DNA of 64,000 bases from QZLE01 sp033852135 (lineage in GTDB: Bacteria > Pseudomonadota > Gammaproteobacteria > QZLD01), in contig JAWSVB010000008.1 of the NCBI GenBank assembly GCA_033852135.1, positions 62,001 through 126,000 on the forward strand. The letters are read 5' to 3'. Position 1 is the first letter of the stretch, and every line of letters starts with the position of its first letter. The notes beneath the pieces were generated by a model. It was not told where the DNA came from and searched no databases. It saw only the letters and a program-made list of their open reading frames with translations. A program made the position numbers and the translations under genes. This document shows positions 28,301 through 36,092 of this stretch, one piece after another.

Positions 28301-29024
28301 ATAGCGGCTGAGCATGTGCAACTGAGTTCAAAAATGCTTCAATATTCTGACCACAAAGCATTCTGCCACTACTATCTGATACAGTGCCAGATATCATTAC
28401 TGGTAGGCGAACCCCTTTCTCTTCAAATACCTTTTCTATTGCGTAAATTGCGGCTTTACAGTTCAGCGTATCAAAGATGGTTTCAATTAATAATATGTCA
28501 GTGCCACCATCAATAAGACCTGCTGCAGCTTCGGTATATGCAGCTACAAAGTCATCAAACGTTGCATCTCTGTATCCAGGATTATTTACATCCGGAGATA
28601 TAGAGCAAGTTTTACCAGTTGGACCCATTGTACCAGCCACAAATCTTGGTTTATCAGGGTTATTTTGCTCAGCTTCATCGCAAGCTTGGCGAGCGATAGC
28701 AGCTGCAGCTTTATTGATATCATATACAGCTGATTGAAGATCATAATCAGCCTGGCTGATGGAAGTAGCATTAAAAGAATTTGTTTCAATAATATCAGCG
28801 CCAGCATCTAAATACTTTGCGTGAATATCTTTTATGATTTGAGGCTGAGTCAAGACTAAGACATCATTATTACCTGCTATATTGCAATTATGCTCTTTGA
28901 ATAGATCTCCACGAAAATCTTCTTCAGAAAGCTTATAGCTTTGAATCAGAGACCCCATAGCGCCATCCAAAATTAGGATACGTTTTTTAAGCTGCGCATG
29001 AAGGAGTTCAGTTCTGTTAGTCAT
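25332..29024 (-). CDS. metH: Cobalamin-dependent methionine synthase
   Basis: MetH transfers the methyl group of 5-methyltetrahydrofolate through cob(I)alamin to homocysteine. All four modules are present: homocysteine domain with zinc Cys in GGCCGTT (about 307-311), pterin domain with IDSSKWDVIEAG, cobalamin cap plus Rossmann domain with DVHDIGKN (about 755-762, lower-ligand His) and the AdoMet reactivation domain with RPAPGYPGTPDHTEK. Length is 1230 residues from ATG 29024 (E. coli 1227). That start has GAGG about six bases upstream; an upstream in-frame ATG would add 11 unconserved residues. An unusual NCDCGC cluster lies at about 959-964. I saw no cobalamin or SAM riboswitch upstream. Confidence 0.97.
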   Translation of the reverse strand: MTNRTELLHAQLKKRILILDGAMGSLIQSYKLSEEDFRGDLFKEHNCNIAGNNDVLVLTQPQIIKDIHAKYLDAGADIIETNSFNATSISQADYDLQSAVYDINKAAAAIARQACDEAEQNNPDKPRFVAGTMGPTGKTCSISPDVNNPGYRDATFDDFVAAYTEAAAGLIDGGTDILLIETIFDTLNCKAAIYAIEKVFEEKGVRLPVMISGTVSDSSGRMLCGQNIEAFLNSVAHAQPLSIGLNCALGAEQMRPHIKELSDKSEFFISAHPNAGLPNEFGEYDQPAEEMAALIKEWAQSGLLNIVGGCCGTTPEYITAIAEAVEGIAPRKQKHIEKACRLSGLEPQNITKDSLFINVGERNNVTGSAKFKRLIKEKDYETALDISRTQVEDGAHIIDVNMDEGMLDAKEEMVTFLNLIASEPDVCKVPLMIDSSKWDVIEAGLKCVLGKPVVNSISLKEGEENFIAQAKEIKRYGAATVVMAFDEDGQADTKERKIEICTKSYNILVDKVGFPPEDIIFDPNIFAIGTGIDEHSKYGIDFIEATEAIKNTLPHALVSGGVSNVSFSFRGNNPMREAIHAVFLYHAGKAGMDMGIVNAGQLEIYDEIDPKLRTSIEDVMFNRSSDATEHLLEIADSVSSSGEKAEAKNLEWRDKPVGQRLSHALVKGITEFLEADVEEARIAANETIDVIDGPLMDGMNNVGELFGAGKMFLPQVVKSARVMKKAVSYLLPYIEEEKSASSSKSNGKVLIATVKGDVHDIGKNIVGVVLQCNNFEVVDAGVMVPCEKILEIARKEGVDVIALSGLITPSLDEMCTVAEEMEKQGFTIPLFVGGATTSKIHTAVKIAPLYSHPCVHTTDATLAATTISRILKDRDSIAKPIAEEYARLRDNHNNKAQKRVFATLSEARANADAIDWDNYEPPVPNNLGIEVIDDQPLQPLAEFIDWNAFYDQWDLKHRNCDCGCKVTASTKGEQINQLRKDAEVMIEKTIEEDLIDAKAVFGLFPANAVGDDVEIYSGETRDNCISTFRFLRQQAQKIGKSPNSCLADYVAPKGVEDDYLGVFAITTGLNANKQIAKFKDEGDLYSELLFQSVVDRLAEAYSEYIHQVVRTVHWGYEQNCEINIESVLAEDFDGIRPAPGYPGTPDHTEKQVIWDLLDVEKNIGVSLTESFAMTPTASICGVYFSNPEAKYFGVGKIDKDQLQDYAKRKNISEKEAEKWLSPIIGYKINK

Positions 29025-29225
29025 TTTAGCCTCATATATTACAAAAAACCTGCTCATAAAAAGCAGTCTTTAAAACAGGAAATCGAATATTCAATTATAT
29101 ATGAATGCAAAGGGACGGTATAGAATCAAACTCTTTAAATGGCTAGATTAAGGTAATTATCCAAATGCTATTCAATATTCGGCAGAAATAATATAGATTG
29201 TCCTTTCTTTTAGTTAGTTGATTAT

Positions 29226-30791
29226 ATGAATTTGGAGAAATGGATGTCGCCACAAAGACCAATTATTGCTTTTATACTTTTTATATCGTCTTTATTGTTT
29301 CCACCTGCTGTTTTTGCAGACACTTCTATCAATATAACTAAGACTAAAGCTCGTATCAGAACAGATTATGAACTTGTTAAAGTAAGTGACTCTGAAGATA
29401 TGGGGATGCTTGGAATTCATTACGATTTCTTCCCTATAAAAGAATACCAACAAATATATTTTGGAGTGGGTTCACTTGGTGCTGTTCATGGTGATAGAGG
29501 CGGGTTCTTTACAGGTGGATTGTCAGCAGGGTGGTTACAAGAGATCAGCAAAAAACATTATATAGATATTGGTGCTCACCTTGCAGGCGGCGGCGGTGCT
29601 GAAGCTTTTCCAGGTAGCGGAATGGTATTTCGCTCCCATATAGGGTATGAATATCAAGTAAATGATGCTGCGATAAGGGCAGGGATTGCTAATACACGGT
29701 TTATCGATACCACTAACCCAAACTCAAGCGATGTGCACCCATATATTGGCTTAACATTATCAGCTGATTTTATTAATAGTTTTTTATCTGCTGATTCACT
29801 TTTTGAGAATAACGGTTTCAAACTTAGTCGTTATGATATAGCTCCTGCACTAATGACATACTCTCCTAAAGACAATATAAAACTACGTTCTGGCAGACCT
29901 CATAATGAGACTGGTGTACTTTTGGGGATGCAATGGAATAAGTTCTCCAATAAAAGTAATTTTTATAGCTCTGTAGGGTTTTATGGAGCAGGTAGCGGTG
30001 GGATTGATGGTTATGCAACAGTTTTAGCCGGAGTTGGCTGGAGACACAGAATTACCCGTAGTTTTTATTTGGATGCAAAAGGCATGATTGGAATGGGCGG
30101 TGGCGGAGATGTCGACACCGGCGGTGGACTTTATTACCAGCCGATGATTGGTGGTGGCTTGATTCTCAATAGAGACTGGTCCATCGATCTTTTAGCTGGT
30201 CAAACTCTAGCTGATGATGGTGGCTTTGAAGCAAATACCCTAATGTTTGCTCTAAACTGGACACCAAATGTATTAAGTCCAAACTCAAGCAATACCTCTT
30301 TAAGTTTATCAAAATTGGAATCAGTGGAATGGAGAGCTTTTGTTGACCACAAAACATATATTCCTGATGCTGGTATCTTTGATAAAGGTGGCGCTGAATA
30401 CGCAAGTAGCATTAATTTGCTAGGGTTTGGTGTAGAAAAACCTATAACTAACTGGATGGCTATTTCAGGTCGAGGCTATGGTGCCTGGAGTGGTGGAGTA
30501 GGTGCATATGCCGAAGGATTGTTTGGGGTTCAGTTACACACTAGCGATATGTTGAGCCAATACAATTCACAGATCGAGGTTCGTTACGATATTGGTGTTG
30601 CCGGTGGCGGTGGAATGGAAGTTGGAGATGGAATAATTAACCAGCTGATCTTTGGTGCCAAGTATGCGATATCTGATACTTTGGCATTACGAGCAGAAGT
30701 AGGGCGTATGCAGGCAATAGATGGAACATTCGCAGCTGATACTATAGTTTTAGGGGTAGATTGGAAGTTTGGATTGCCAATAAAAAGATAG
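29226..30791 (+). CDS. Exported glycine-rich three-repeat protein, probable outer-membrane beta-barrel
   Basis: Not recognised as a named family. The 521-residue protein has a signal peptide (about 12-31, cleavage after VFA). The mature part is made of three diverged repeats of about 120 residues, at about 60-185, 230-348 and 398-517. Each contains alternating hydrophobic strands, a GGGG motif (121-124, 291-294, 460-463) and a closing segment rich in aromatic residues (YIGLTLSADF, MFALNWTP, VLGVDWKFG). Alternating strands and the final aromatic-rich strand fit an outer-membrane barrel or porin-like protein. The first repeat is less like the other two. It is monocistronic, between metH and a hairpin at 30.8 kb. 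Confidence 0.65.
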   Translation: MNLEKWMSPQRPIIAFILFISSLLFPPAVFADTSINITKTKARIRTDYELVKVSDSEDMGMLGIHYDFFPIKEYQQIYFGVGSLGAVHGDRGGFFTGGLSAGWLQEISKKHYIDIGAHLAGGGGAEAFPGSGMVFRSHIGYEYQVNDAAIRAGIANTRFIDTTNPNSSDVHPYIGLTLSADFINSFLSADSLFENNGFKLSRYDIAPALMTYSPKDNIKLRSGRPHNETGVLLGMQWNKFSNKSNFYSSVGFYGAGSGGIDGYATVLAGVGWRHRITRSFYLDAKGMIGMGGGGDVDTGGGLYYQPMIGGGLILNRDWSIDLLAGQTLADDGGFEANTLMFALNWTPNVLSPNSSNTSLSLSKLESVEWRAFVDHKTYIPDAGIFDKGGAEYASSINLLGFGVEKPITNWMAISGRGYGAWSGGVGAYAEGLFGVQLHTSDMLSQYNSQIEVRYDIGVAGGGGMEVGDGIINQLIFGAKYAISDTLALRAEVGRMQAIDGTFAADTIVLGVDWKFGLPIKR

Positions 30792-30802
30792 CAGAAAACA
30801 AA

Positions 30803-30840
30803 ATCCGCTTGAGATATTTTACTTTCTCAAGCGGTGACAT
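30803..30840. terminator. Hairpin between the three-repeat protein gene and ylqF
   Basis: A perfect 10-bp stem, CCGCTTGAGA / TCTCAAGCGG, has a 10-base loop. The T-rich tail (ATTTTGTTTT) is on the minus strand, so it fits best as the terminator of the truC-ylqF operon. It may also end the plus-strand gene. Confidence 0.75.
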
Positions 30841-30874
30841 AAGTTATGATATTTAAAACCAACAGAAGCTATAG

Positions 30875-31732
30875 CTAGAACTCATTTAAGTCGCGATATT
30901 GAAACTCTTTATCTGGCTGTTCAAAGGAAATTCGACCTAGTTTTCCTGCACGCATCTCCTTAATAAATAGATCACCAACTCTAGTTAGGTCAAATCCATT
31001 TCTGCGCTTACATCCACGTTGTGATGCGACAATTTCAAGAGCATCATAGGCATTATCAGGCCATTCATCAGTTCCAAATCTTTCGATAAGAAGGTTAGGG
31101 TAGCGCTGCAAGAGATAATCCATAGCAAACATAGCGACATCATCATAGTCAAATGCTGTATCACGAATTGCTCCGCTAGCTGCAAGGCGATAGTTGCACA
31201 GCACATCAGTAGCTCCTGGCCAGAGCATTCCCGGTGTATCAACCAAGTACATACTGTCTGAAAGTGTAACTTTTTGCTGAGCTTTAGTTACAGCAGGCTC
31301 ATCACCAACATTAGCTATTTTTTTACCTGCAAGAGTATTGATAAGGGTAGACTTACCAACATTTGGAATCCCTAGAATCATAGCTCGCAATGGTTTTATT
31401 GATGTTCCACGATTAGGAACAAGTTTACCAATACGTTGCGGAATTGATAAGGCAAGATCCTTTTTTGTGGTGGTGATAGCAAGTGCGTCCATATTTCGTT
31501 GTGCACGAAAAAAATCTTGCCAAGCTTTTGTTGTTTGAGGATCAGCTAAATCACTTTTACTCATAACCTTAAAATAAGGCTTCTCACCACGTAATTGTTC
31601 AATCATTGGATTAGTGCTTGATTGTGGTAGCCTAGCATCGAGAACTTCAATAATTGCATCAACGCGATGCAGAATCTCTTTGACGTTACGCCTAGCTTTT
31701 ACCATGTGCCCTGGATACCAGTTAATCGCCAT
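30875..31732 (-). CDS. ylqF: Ribosome biogenesis GTPase YlqF/RbgA
   Basis: A circularly permuted GTPase that assists late 50S subunit assembly. The G motifs occur in the permuted order: G4 as SKSDL (about 59-63), G1 GIPNVGKST (about 121-129), G3 DTPGM. The N-terminal INWYPGHMVKARR is diagnostic. G4 has Ser in place of the usual Asn (NKxD), a small departure. Length 285 residues is normal. It lies 10 bases downstream of truC, and both are on the minus strand, so they should be co-transcribed as rRNA/tRNA maturation genes. Confidence 0.93.
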   Translation of the reverse strand: MAINWYPGHMVKARRNVKEILHRVDAIIEVLDARLPQSSTNPMIEQLRGEKPYFKVMSKSDLADPQTTKAWQDFFRAQRNMDALAITTTKKDLALSIPQRIGKLVPNRGTSIKPLRAMILGIPNVGKSTLINTLAGKKIANVGDEPAVTKAQQKVTLSDSMYLVDTPGMLWPGATDVLCNYRLAASGAIRDTAFDYDDVAMFAMDYLLQRYPNLLIERFGTDEWPDNAYDALEIVASQRGCKRRNGFDLTRVGDLFIKEMRAGKLGRISFEQPDKEFQYRDLNEF

Positions 31733-31742
31733 TTTGCTCTCT

Positions 31743-32531
31743 TTATTCTTTACAAGGTTTAATATTCGATAGATTTAGTGGGGCATTATGGCTAACCCAC
31801 TCAAACTTTTCCAGTAATGAAAGAAACTCACCATCAACTGGGCAAGAAATATTTATCAATTCTTTTGTAGTAGGGTGTAGAAAAGAAACGCCAGTGCATG
31901 CAAGTAAAAGTCTATTTACATTGAATTGCTTCTGGAAGAAACGGTTGTGTTTTCCCCGCCCATGGTTGGCATCGCCAATTATTGGGTGTGAAACATGTTT
32001 CATATGACGACGAATTTGGTGTTTTCTGCCGGTTTTGGGTGATGCCTCAACCAAAGAGTATCTGCTGGTTGGATATCCTTCCACTTCATAAGGAATCTCT
32101 ACCTTAGCGAGCGATCTATATTCTGTAAGTGCATTCTGGGCATCTTTATCTTGTTGTGCATCTTTATCAGCGATCTTATCCAATTGCTCTTTAAGGGGAT
32201 GATTAATAGCACCAAAATCATCAGCATATCCACGAACTACTGCCAGATAAGTTTTCTGTACCAGATTGTTGGTAAACTGCTCACCAATTAATCTAGCCGC
32301 TTCTTTTGATAGCGCCATAATGAGAATCCCAGATGTTGGTTTATCCAGTCGGTGAACAGGATAAACATATTGGCCAATCTGGTCGCGAATGATTTGCAGG
32401 GCGAATCTAGTTTCATGTCGATCAATCATACTACGATGAACGAGGAGGCCAGAGGGCTTATTAACCACAACTAGGTGTTCATCTTGGTAGAGAATAGGCA
32501 GGGTTTCTTTAGGAGTGTTTAGTTGGTTCAT
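31743..32531 (-). CDS. truC: tRNA pseudouridine(65) synthase TruC
   Basis: A 262-residue RluA-family pseudouridine synthase. The catalytic Asp is D63 in VHRLDKPTSGILIM. The N-terminal YQDEHLVVVNKPSGLLVHRSMID and the RDQIGQ segment match TruC, which modifies U65 of tRNA-Ile and tRNA-Asp, rather than other RluA paralogues. Downstream blocks SPKTGRKHQIRRH and HPIIGDANHG are conserved. There is no S4 domain. The ATG is preceded by a poor ribosome site and, 17 bases further up, by a 12-bp hairpin. Confidence 0.88.
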   Translation of the reverse strand: MNQLNTPKETLPILYQDEHLVVVNKPSGLLVHRSMIDRHETRFALQIIRDQIGQYVYPVHRLDKPTSGILIMALSKEAARLIGEQFTNNLVQKTYLAVVRGYADDFGAINHPLKEQLDKIADKDAQQDKDAQNALTEYRSLAKVEIPYEVEGYPTSRYSLVEASPKTGRKHQIRRHMKHVSHPIIGDANHGRGKHNRFFQKQFNVNRLLLACTGVSFLHPTTKELINISCPVDGEFLSLLEKFEWVSHNAPLNLSNIKPCKE

Positions 32532-32548
32532 GCCAAACTTGTTATTTT

Positions 32549-32583
32549 CTCAAGTACCCTAAAAATGGAGAAGGGTACTTGAG
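32549..32583. promoter_or_regulatory. Perfect 12-bp hairpin just upstream of truC
   Basis: CTCAAGTACCCT at 32549-32560 and AGGGTACTTGAG at 32572-32583 form a perfect 12-bp inverted repeat with an 11-base spacer. It ends 17 bases before the truC start codon. Neither strand has an adjacent T-run, so it is not a standard terminator. It may be an operator or a 5'-UTR RNA structure. Confidence 0.6.
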
Positions 32584-32601
32584 TGATAATAAATGTATAC
32601 C

Positions 32602-32641
32602 CCAAGCTGATTTCAACTATTCTCAATCAACTTGGTTTTTT
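32602..32641 (+). terminator. Terminator-like hairpin on the strand opposite truC
   Basis: CCAAGCTGATT / AATCAACTTGG forms an imperfect stem (one mismatch) followed by TTTTTT on the plus strand only. There is no plus-strand gene upstream for more than 1.5 kb. With the preceding hairpin it could delimit a small antisense-strand RNA of about 100 bases, or it may be fortuitous. Confidence 0.4.
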
Positions 32642-32656
32642 AAAGCAGTAGGTTTA

Positions 32657-33997
32657 CTACTTGATTTTTCTACATTCTAAATAAAAACGTTTCTCATCAG
32701 CTTCACCCATAGAGAAAGTCTTTCTAGGTAACGCACCATCTACGGTGATGGTTTTAAAGAAGGTATCTTTAGAGATGGAAGGTAGTAAGAAACCGAAGTT
32801 CTCTTTACCTTCAGATAGTGAACAAACCACATCTTCACCATGAATATAATCAACTTTAGCTTCAGTGTTTTTGCTTAGATAGTCATCGATGAACGTTTGG
32901 ATAGTTGCTGTTTCAAGCGTATATTTAGGGTTTTCAATAAACAACACACCATAAGTATCACCAGCTACAAACTCACTAATATGATTAGTATCAGTAGATG
33001 ATATTTTTGCAATCTCTTTGGCTTCTTCAATCGTTGCGCAAGTTTTATAGCTAAAGATAGATCCTTGTGCGCTATAGAATTCACGCATAGCTTCAAACAT
33101 TTTCTCTTTATTTGCATCAAATACAACGCGGAAGATAGCCTCAAACTCTAACCCTTCATCATGGATATTTACAAGCTCTACTAAAGCATATCTAGCAGGT
33201 GAATCCATAATGGAAGATTCATCCGCGACTTCTTTTTTCATCGTTTCCCAGATTGCTTTAGCAGTTGCAAGTGAGTGATTACCATCACCCATTGCATAGA
33301 CCATTACTTCCTCGCTATCTAAGCCATACTTAGAATTGAAGTTGGTTTTGTTGGCAAGGGTACGAATTCCTTCAGCAACCATATTAATCATCACTGGATC
33401 ATTCACATGATATCCAGTTAGGTGACCGCTATCTTCCATAAGCTCTAAATCATAGGCTTTCTCTAGATCCATATCAAAAAGAGGTTCGATAATCTTTTTA
33501 TCAGGATCATCAATCAAAACCATGATGTGTGGCAGCTCAATTGAAGCATTTTCACGCACTTTAATTCTAGGTGGGAGGCGATCAACAATAGTGCCTTCTG
33601 TTGCACGAATTAGTGTTGTTGAACCTTCGCTAAAGTCATAATGTTCAAGATCTAATGCAACCATTAATCCTTTGCGTGATTCAACTTGTGAAGTTTTGCG
33701 ATCTAAAGCGATGAAGCCTGGCTTTTGCTCAACTAGTTCACCATTGTTTAGGTAATCGATCATATTCGCATTAATATCTTCTATGATCTGTTCTTCTTCA
33801 TCTGATTCAAGGTATACTTCAGGTAGTATCAGGTTCAAAGTGCTAGGGCTGTCGCCTACGTACTCTTTTACTTTTTCCCAATATTCTGGTTGTGATGTGT
33901 ATTGGTCACAGGCTACTACAGACCATTTATTTAGGTCTGTACCTTTTTTAGGTAAAAGAATTGTTGGTACATGAAGCCCGATATCTTCAAAATTCAT
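32657..33997 (-). CDS. DUF1015 family protein
   Basis: A 446-residue cytoplasmic protein of the DUF1015 family, of unknown biochemical function. Recognisable blocks are HVPTILLPK and VVACDQYTSQPEYW at the N-terminus, YAMGDGNHSLATAKAIWE in the middle and PSISKDTFFKTI near the C-terminus. The GDGNHSLA motif is the family signature. The frame is open 138 bases further upstream, but that part overlaps the divergent gene and is not conserved-looking, so I start at ATG 33997, with GGAG about ten bases before it. Confidence 0.82.
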   Translation of the reverse strand: MNFEDIGLHVPTILLPKKGTDLNKWSVVACDQYTSQPEYWEKVKEYVGDSPSTLNLILPEVYLESDEEEQIIEDINANMIDYLNNGELVEQKPGFIALDRKTSQVESRKGLMVALDLEHYDFSEGSTTLIRATEGTIVDRLPPRIKVRENASIELPHIMVLIDDPDKKIIEPLFDMDLEKAYDLELMEDSGHLTGYHVNDPVMINMVAEGIRTLANKTNFNSKYGLDSEEVMVYAMGDGNHSLATAKAIWETMKKEVADESSIMDSPARYALVELVNIHDEGLEFEAIFRVVFDANKEKMFEAMREFYSAQGSIFSYKTCATIEEAKEIAKISSTDTNHISEFVAGDTYGVLFIENPKYTLETATIQTFIDDYLSKNTEAKVDYIHGEDVVCSLSEGKENFGFLLPSISKDTFFKTITVDGALPRKTFSMGEADEKRFYLECRKIK

Positions 33998-34100
33998 TAG
34001 CTTTAATCTCCAATTTCTGGGTTTTGGATTTGGAATAGTTGAGAGCAATGGATTATAACTTATTGTCGATAATAATCGAGTATAGAGATGAGGTTTTGCC

Positions 34101-34958
34101 ATGCCAGCCCTGTTTGTTGAACAACTTACAGTCATAGATTGCTCATATTTAGATAGCTATAGCATGTTGCTTGGTGCCAGTTGGATCGTAGATGTTGAAC
34201 TTAATGGCGTACTTAATGAGCACGGAATGCTGTTTGACTTTGCTTTAGCGAAAAAAGTTATTAAAGAGGTTATAGATACAACAGTTGATCACAGGTTGCT
34301 TATCCCTTGTGAAAATAAGTTGGTAAGACATAGTATCGATAGCGATGGGGTTAAAATCGAATTTGAAGCCCCTGCTATTGGGGATTTTATTATGCATTCT
34401 CCTAGCTGTGCTATTGCCTCTATTCCATGCTCTGATATCAATCTTCCTGCAGTAGAAGATTTTTTACAGGATGTTATTAGTGAACATCTACCTGATAATA
34501 TCGACTCTATAAGTATTAAATTACGTGAAGAAGAAATCTGTGGCGCCAGTTATAGATATTCGCATGGATTAAAACTTCATGATGGCAATTGCCAGCGCAT
34601 TGCTCATGGACACAGATCTGCAATCAAAATCATAAAAAATGGGATTAGAAATACACCTTTGGAAGCAGAGTGGGCTGCTAAGTTCGATTCTGCTTATCTT
34701 GCATATAAGGATGATATTATTGGCGCTAATTCAATTGATGGTATTGACTATATAACTTTTGCCTACAGTTCATCTCAAGGTAATTTTGAACTAACAGTAC
34801 CTAAAAAAATATGCCACTGCATTGAAACTGAAACTACAGTCGAAAACATTGCCGCTTTCATATTTAAATCACTTGTTGAATCTGAGCCAGAAAATGAATA
34901 CTGCGTTTATGCCTATGAAGGGGTGGGTAAAGGTGCATATGTGAATGAACTAACCTGA
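34101..34958 (+). CDS. Double 6-pyruvoyl-tetrahydropterin-synthase-like protein
   Basis: A 285-residue protein with two tandem T-fold (PTPS/QueD-like) units. Unit 1 (about 1-135) starts VEQLTVIDCSYLD and has GMLFDFALAKK and DHRLLIP. Unit 2 (about 140-285) holds the zinc-type motif in SHGLKLHDGNCQRIAHGHRS, with one His plus the HGH pair and a nearby Cys. QueD is about 120-140 residues, so this is a fusion or duplication. Only the second unit keeps a recognisable metal site. No other queuosine genes (queC, queE, queF) are adjacent. GAGG lies about ten bases upstream of the start. The substrate is not known; a pterin or deazapurine role is inferred from family. Confidence 0.75.
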   Translation: MPALFVEQLTVIDCSYLDSYSMLLGASWIVDVELNGVLNEHGMLFDFALAKKVIKEVIDTTVDHRLLIPCENKLVRHSIDSDGVKIEFEAPAIGDFIMHSPSCAIASIPCSDINLPAVEDFLQDVISEHLPDNIDSISIKLREEEICGASYRYSHGLKLHDGNCQRIAHGHRSAIKIIKNGIRNTPLEAEWAAKFDSAYLAYKDDIIGANSIDGIDYITFAYSSSQGNFELTVPKKICHCIETETTVENIAAFIFKSLVESEPENEYCVYAYEGVGKGAYVNELT

Positions 34959-35152
34959 CTTAAGCACCCCAACTTCACAATGCAAGACTAACTTCATAGG
35001 TTATATAAATTCGGATAGTTTGCGCTGTTCTTGTAGCTCAATTTATGAGTTTTTTTCTGCCATATTAATAAAAAATCAATTAAATGCTAGCAACTTAATA
35101 AAATTGAAATTTATTGGTAGATGATTTTGTAACTATGGCCTATAAATAAAGT

Positions 35153-35506
35153 ATGAGTGAAGAAAGCCGCCAACATAAACGGGTTAAAATTAACCGCAAA
35201 GCGTTTATTACACAGTCTAATGGATCACGAATTGCTGCAAAAGCATGTGATGTTTCAATCGCTGGTATAGGCGTGGTATGTGAGTATAGTTGCGATATAG
35301 GCCAAGTTTTCGATATTACAGTTAATTTGCTCGGCAATCCAAAGATAGGACTTTTAAAAGTTCGAGGTGAAGCTAGGTTCATTAATCTTATTGGTGGAAT
35401 AGATGCCTACAGAATAGGCTTTAGTATTGTCGAGTTTTATGGGAACAGTGAAAAGATACTATCGAGTTACATTCAAAGCAAATCAAATCAGCCTTCTTGG
35501 GTTTGA
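35153..35506 (+). CDS. PilZ-domain cyclic-di-GMP-binding protein
   Basis: A 117-residue single PilZ domain. The c-di-GMP contact motif RxxxR appears as R-QHK-R near residues 5-9, followed by the second motif D-V-S-IA-G. The remainder is a beta-barrel (KVRGEARFINL, AYRIGFSIVEF). Stand-alone PilZ proteins act as adaptors for motility, secretion or polysaccharide export. No partner gene is adjacent. Together with the HD-GYP-like gene at 6.8 kb it indicates c-di-GMP signalling in this organism. Confidence 0.85.
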   Translation: MSEESRQHKRVKINRKAFITQSNGSRIAAKACDVSIAGIGVVCEYSCDIGQVFDITVNLLGNPKIGLLKVRGEARFINLIGGIDAYRIGFSIVEFYGNSEKILSSYIQSKSNQPSWV

Positions 35507-35652
35507 TAAATATCTAATTACTTTTTAAAAGCATTTAAACACCTATAACTGGGCTAAATATAGTATTAAGTAAATGTTCTATGATAATAGACATATATTT
35601 AATATTAACGCCTTTAAAGTTATCTAATCATATTCAGTAATGAGGAGATATA

Positions 35653-36027
35653 ATGGAATACACAGCTAAATGCCACTGCGGTGCTGTTGAAGGCATATTT
35701 AATGCTGATATCAATTCAGCAGTCGACTGCAACTGTTCTATATGCAGTGCAAAAGGAGCGCTGCAGTTTAGAGTTCCACAAAAAGATTTTACCCTAACAA
35801 AGGGGAAAGATGCTCTTAGCATATATAAATTCAATACAAAGAAGGCTAGCCACTATTTTTGTAAGTATTGCGGCATACATGTATTTGCTGAGCCACGAAT
35901 TTCAACTGAACACTTTAGCGTAAATCTAAGATGCGTAGTTGATTTAGACCTGGATAACCTAGAGTTAATTAAGTTCGATGGAGTAAACTGGGAAGATTCA
36001 GCAAAAAAGCTGGGGATTATTAAATAA
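35653..36027 (+). CDS. GFA/CENP-V family zinc protein
   Basis: A 124-residue protein of the glutathione-dependent formaldehyde-activating (GFA) fold. Zinc-binding cysteines appear in the usual layout: C7-H-C9-G, C26-N-C28-S-I-C31 and C70-K-Y-C73-G. The closing block reads FDGVNWED. Family members bind two zinc ions; most are not proven formaldehyde enzymes. GAGGAG lies about nine bases before the ATG. It is monocistronic and closed by a bidirectional terminator. Confidence 0.87.
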   Translation: MEYTAKCHCGAVEGIFNADINSAVDCNCSICSAKGALQFRVPQKDFTLTKGKDALSIYKFNTKKASHYFCKYCGIHVFAEPRISTEHFSVNLRCVVDLDLDNLELIKFDGVNWEDSAKKLGIIK

Positions 36028-36046
36028 TAGCGCCTAAAAATAATAA

Positions 36047-36076
36047 AAGCGTAGATAATGTATCTACGCCTTTATG
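36047..36076. terminator. Bidirectional terminator between GFA and hydrolase genes
   Basis: The stem GCGTAGATA / TATCTACGC with a three-base loop is flanked by A-rich and T-rich sequence, so it suits both convergent genes. Confidence 0.85.
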
Positions 36077-36092
36077 CCAGATACATTAGACT

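Noticed and set aside
33998..34135. N-terminal extension of the DUF1015 protein
   Set aside because: It overlaps the divergent PTPS-like gene and is rich in Ser, Pro and Arg; the conserved sequence starts at 33997.
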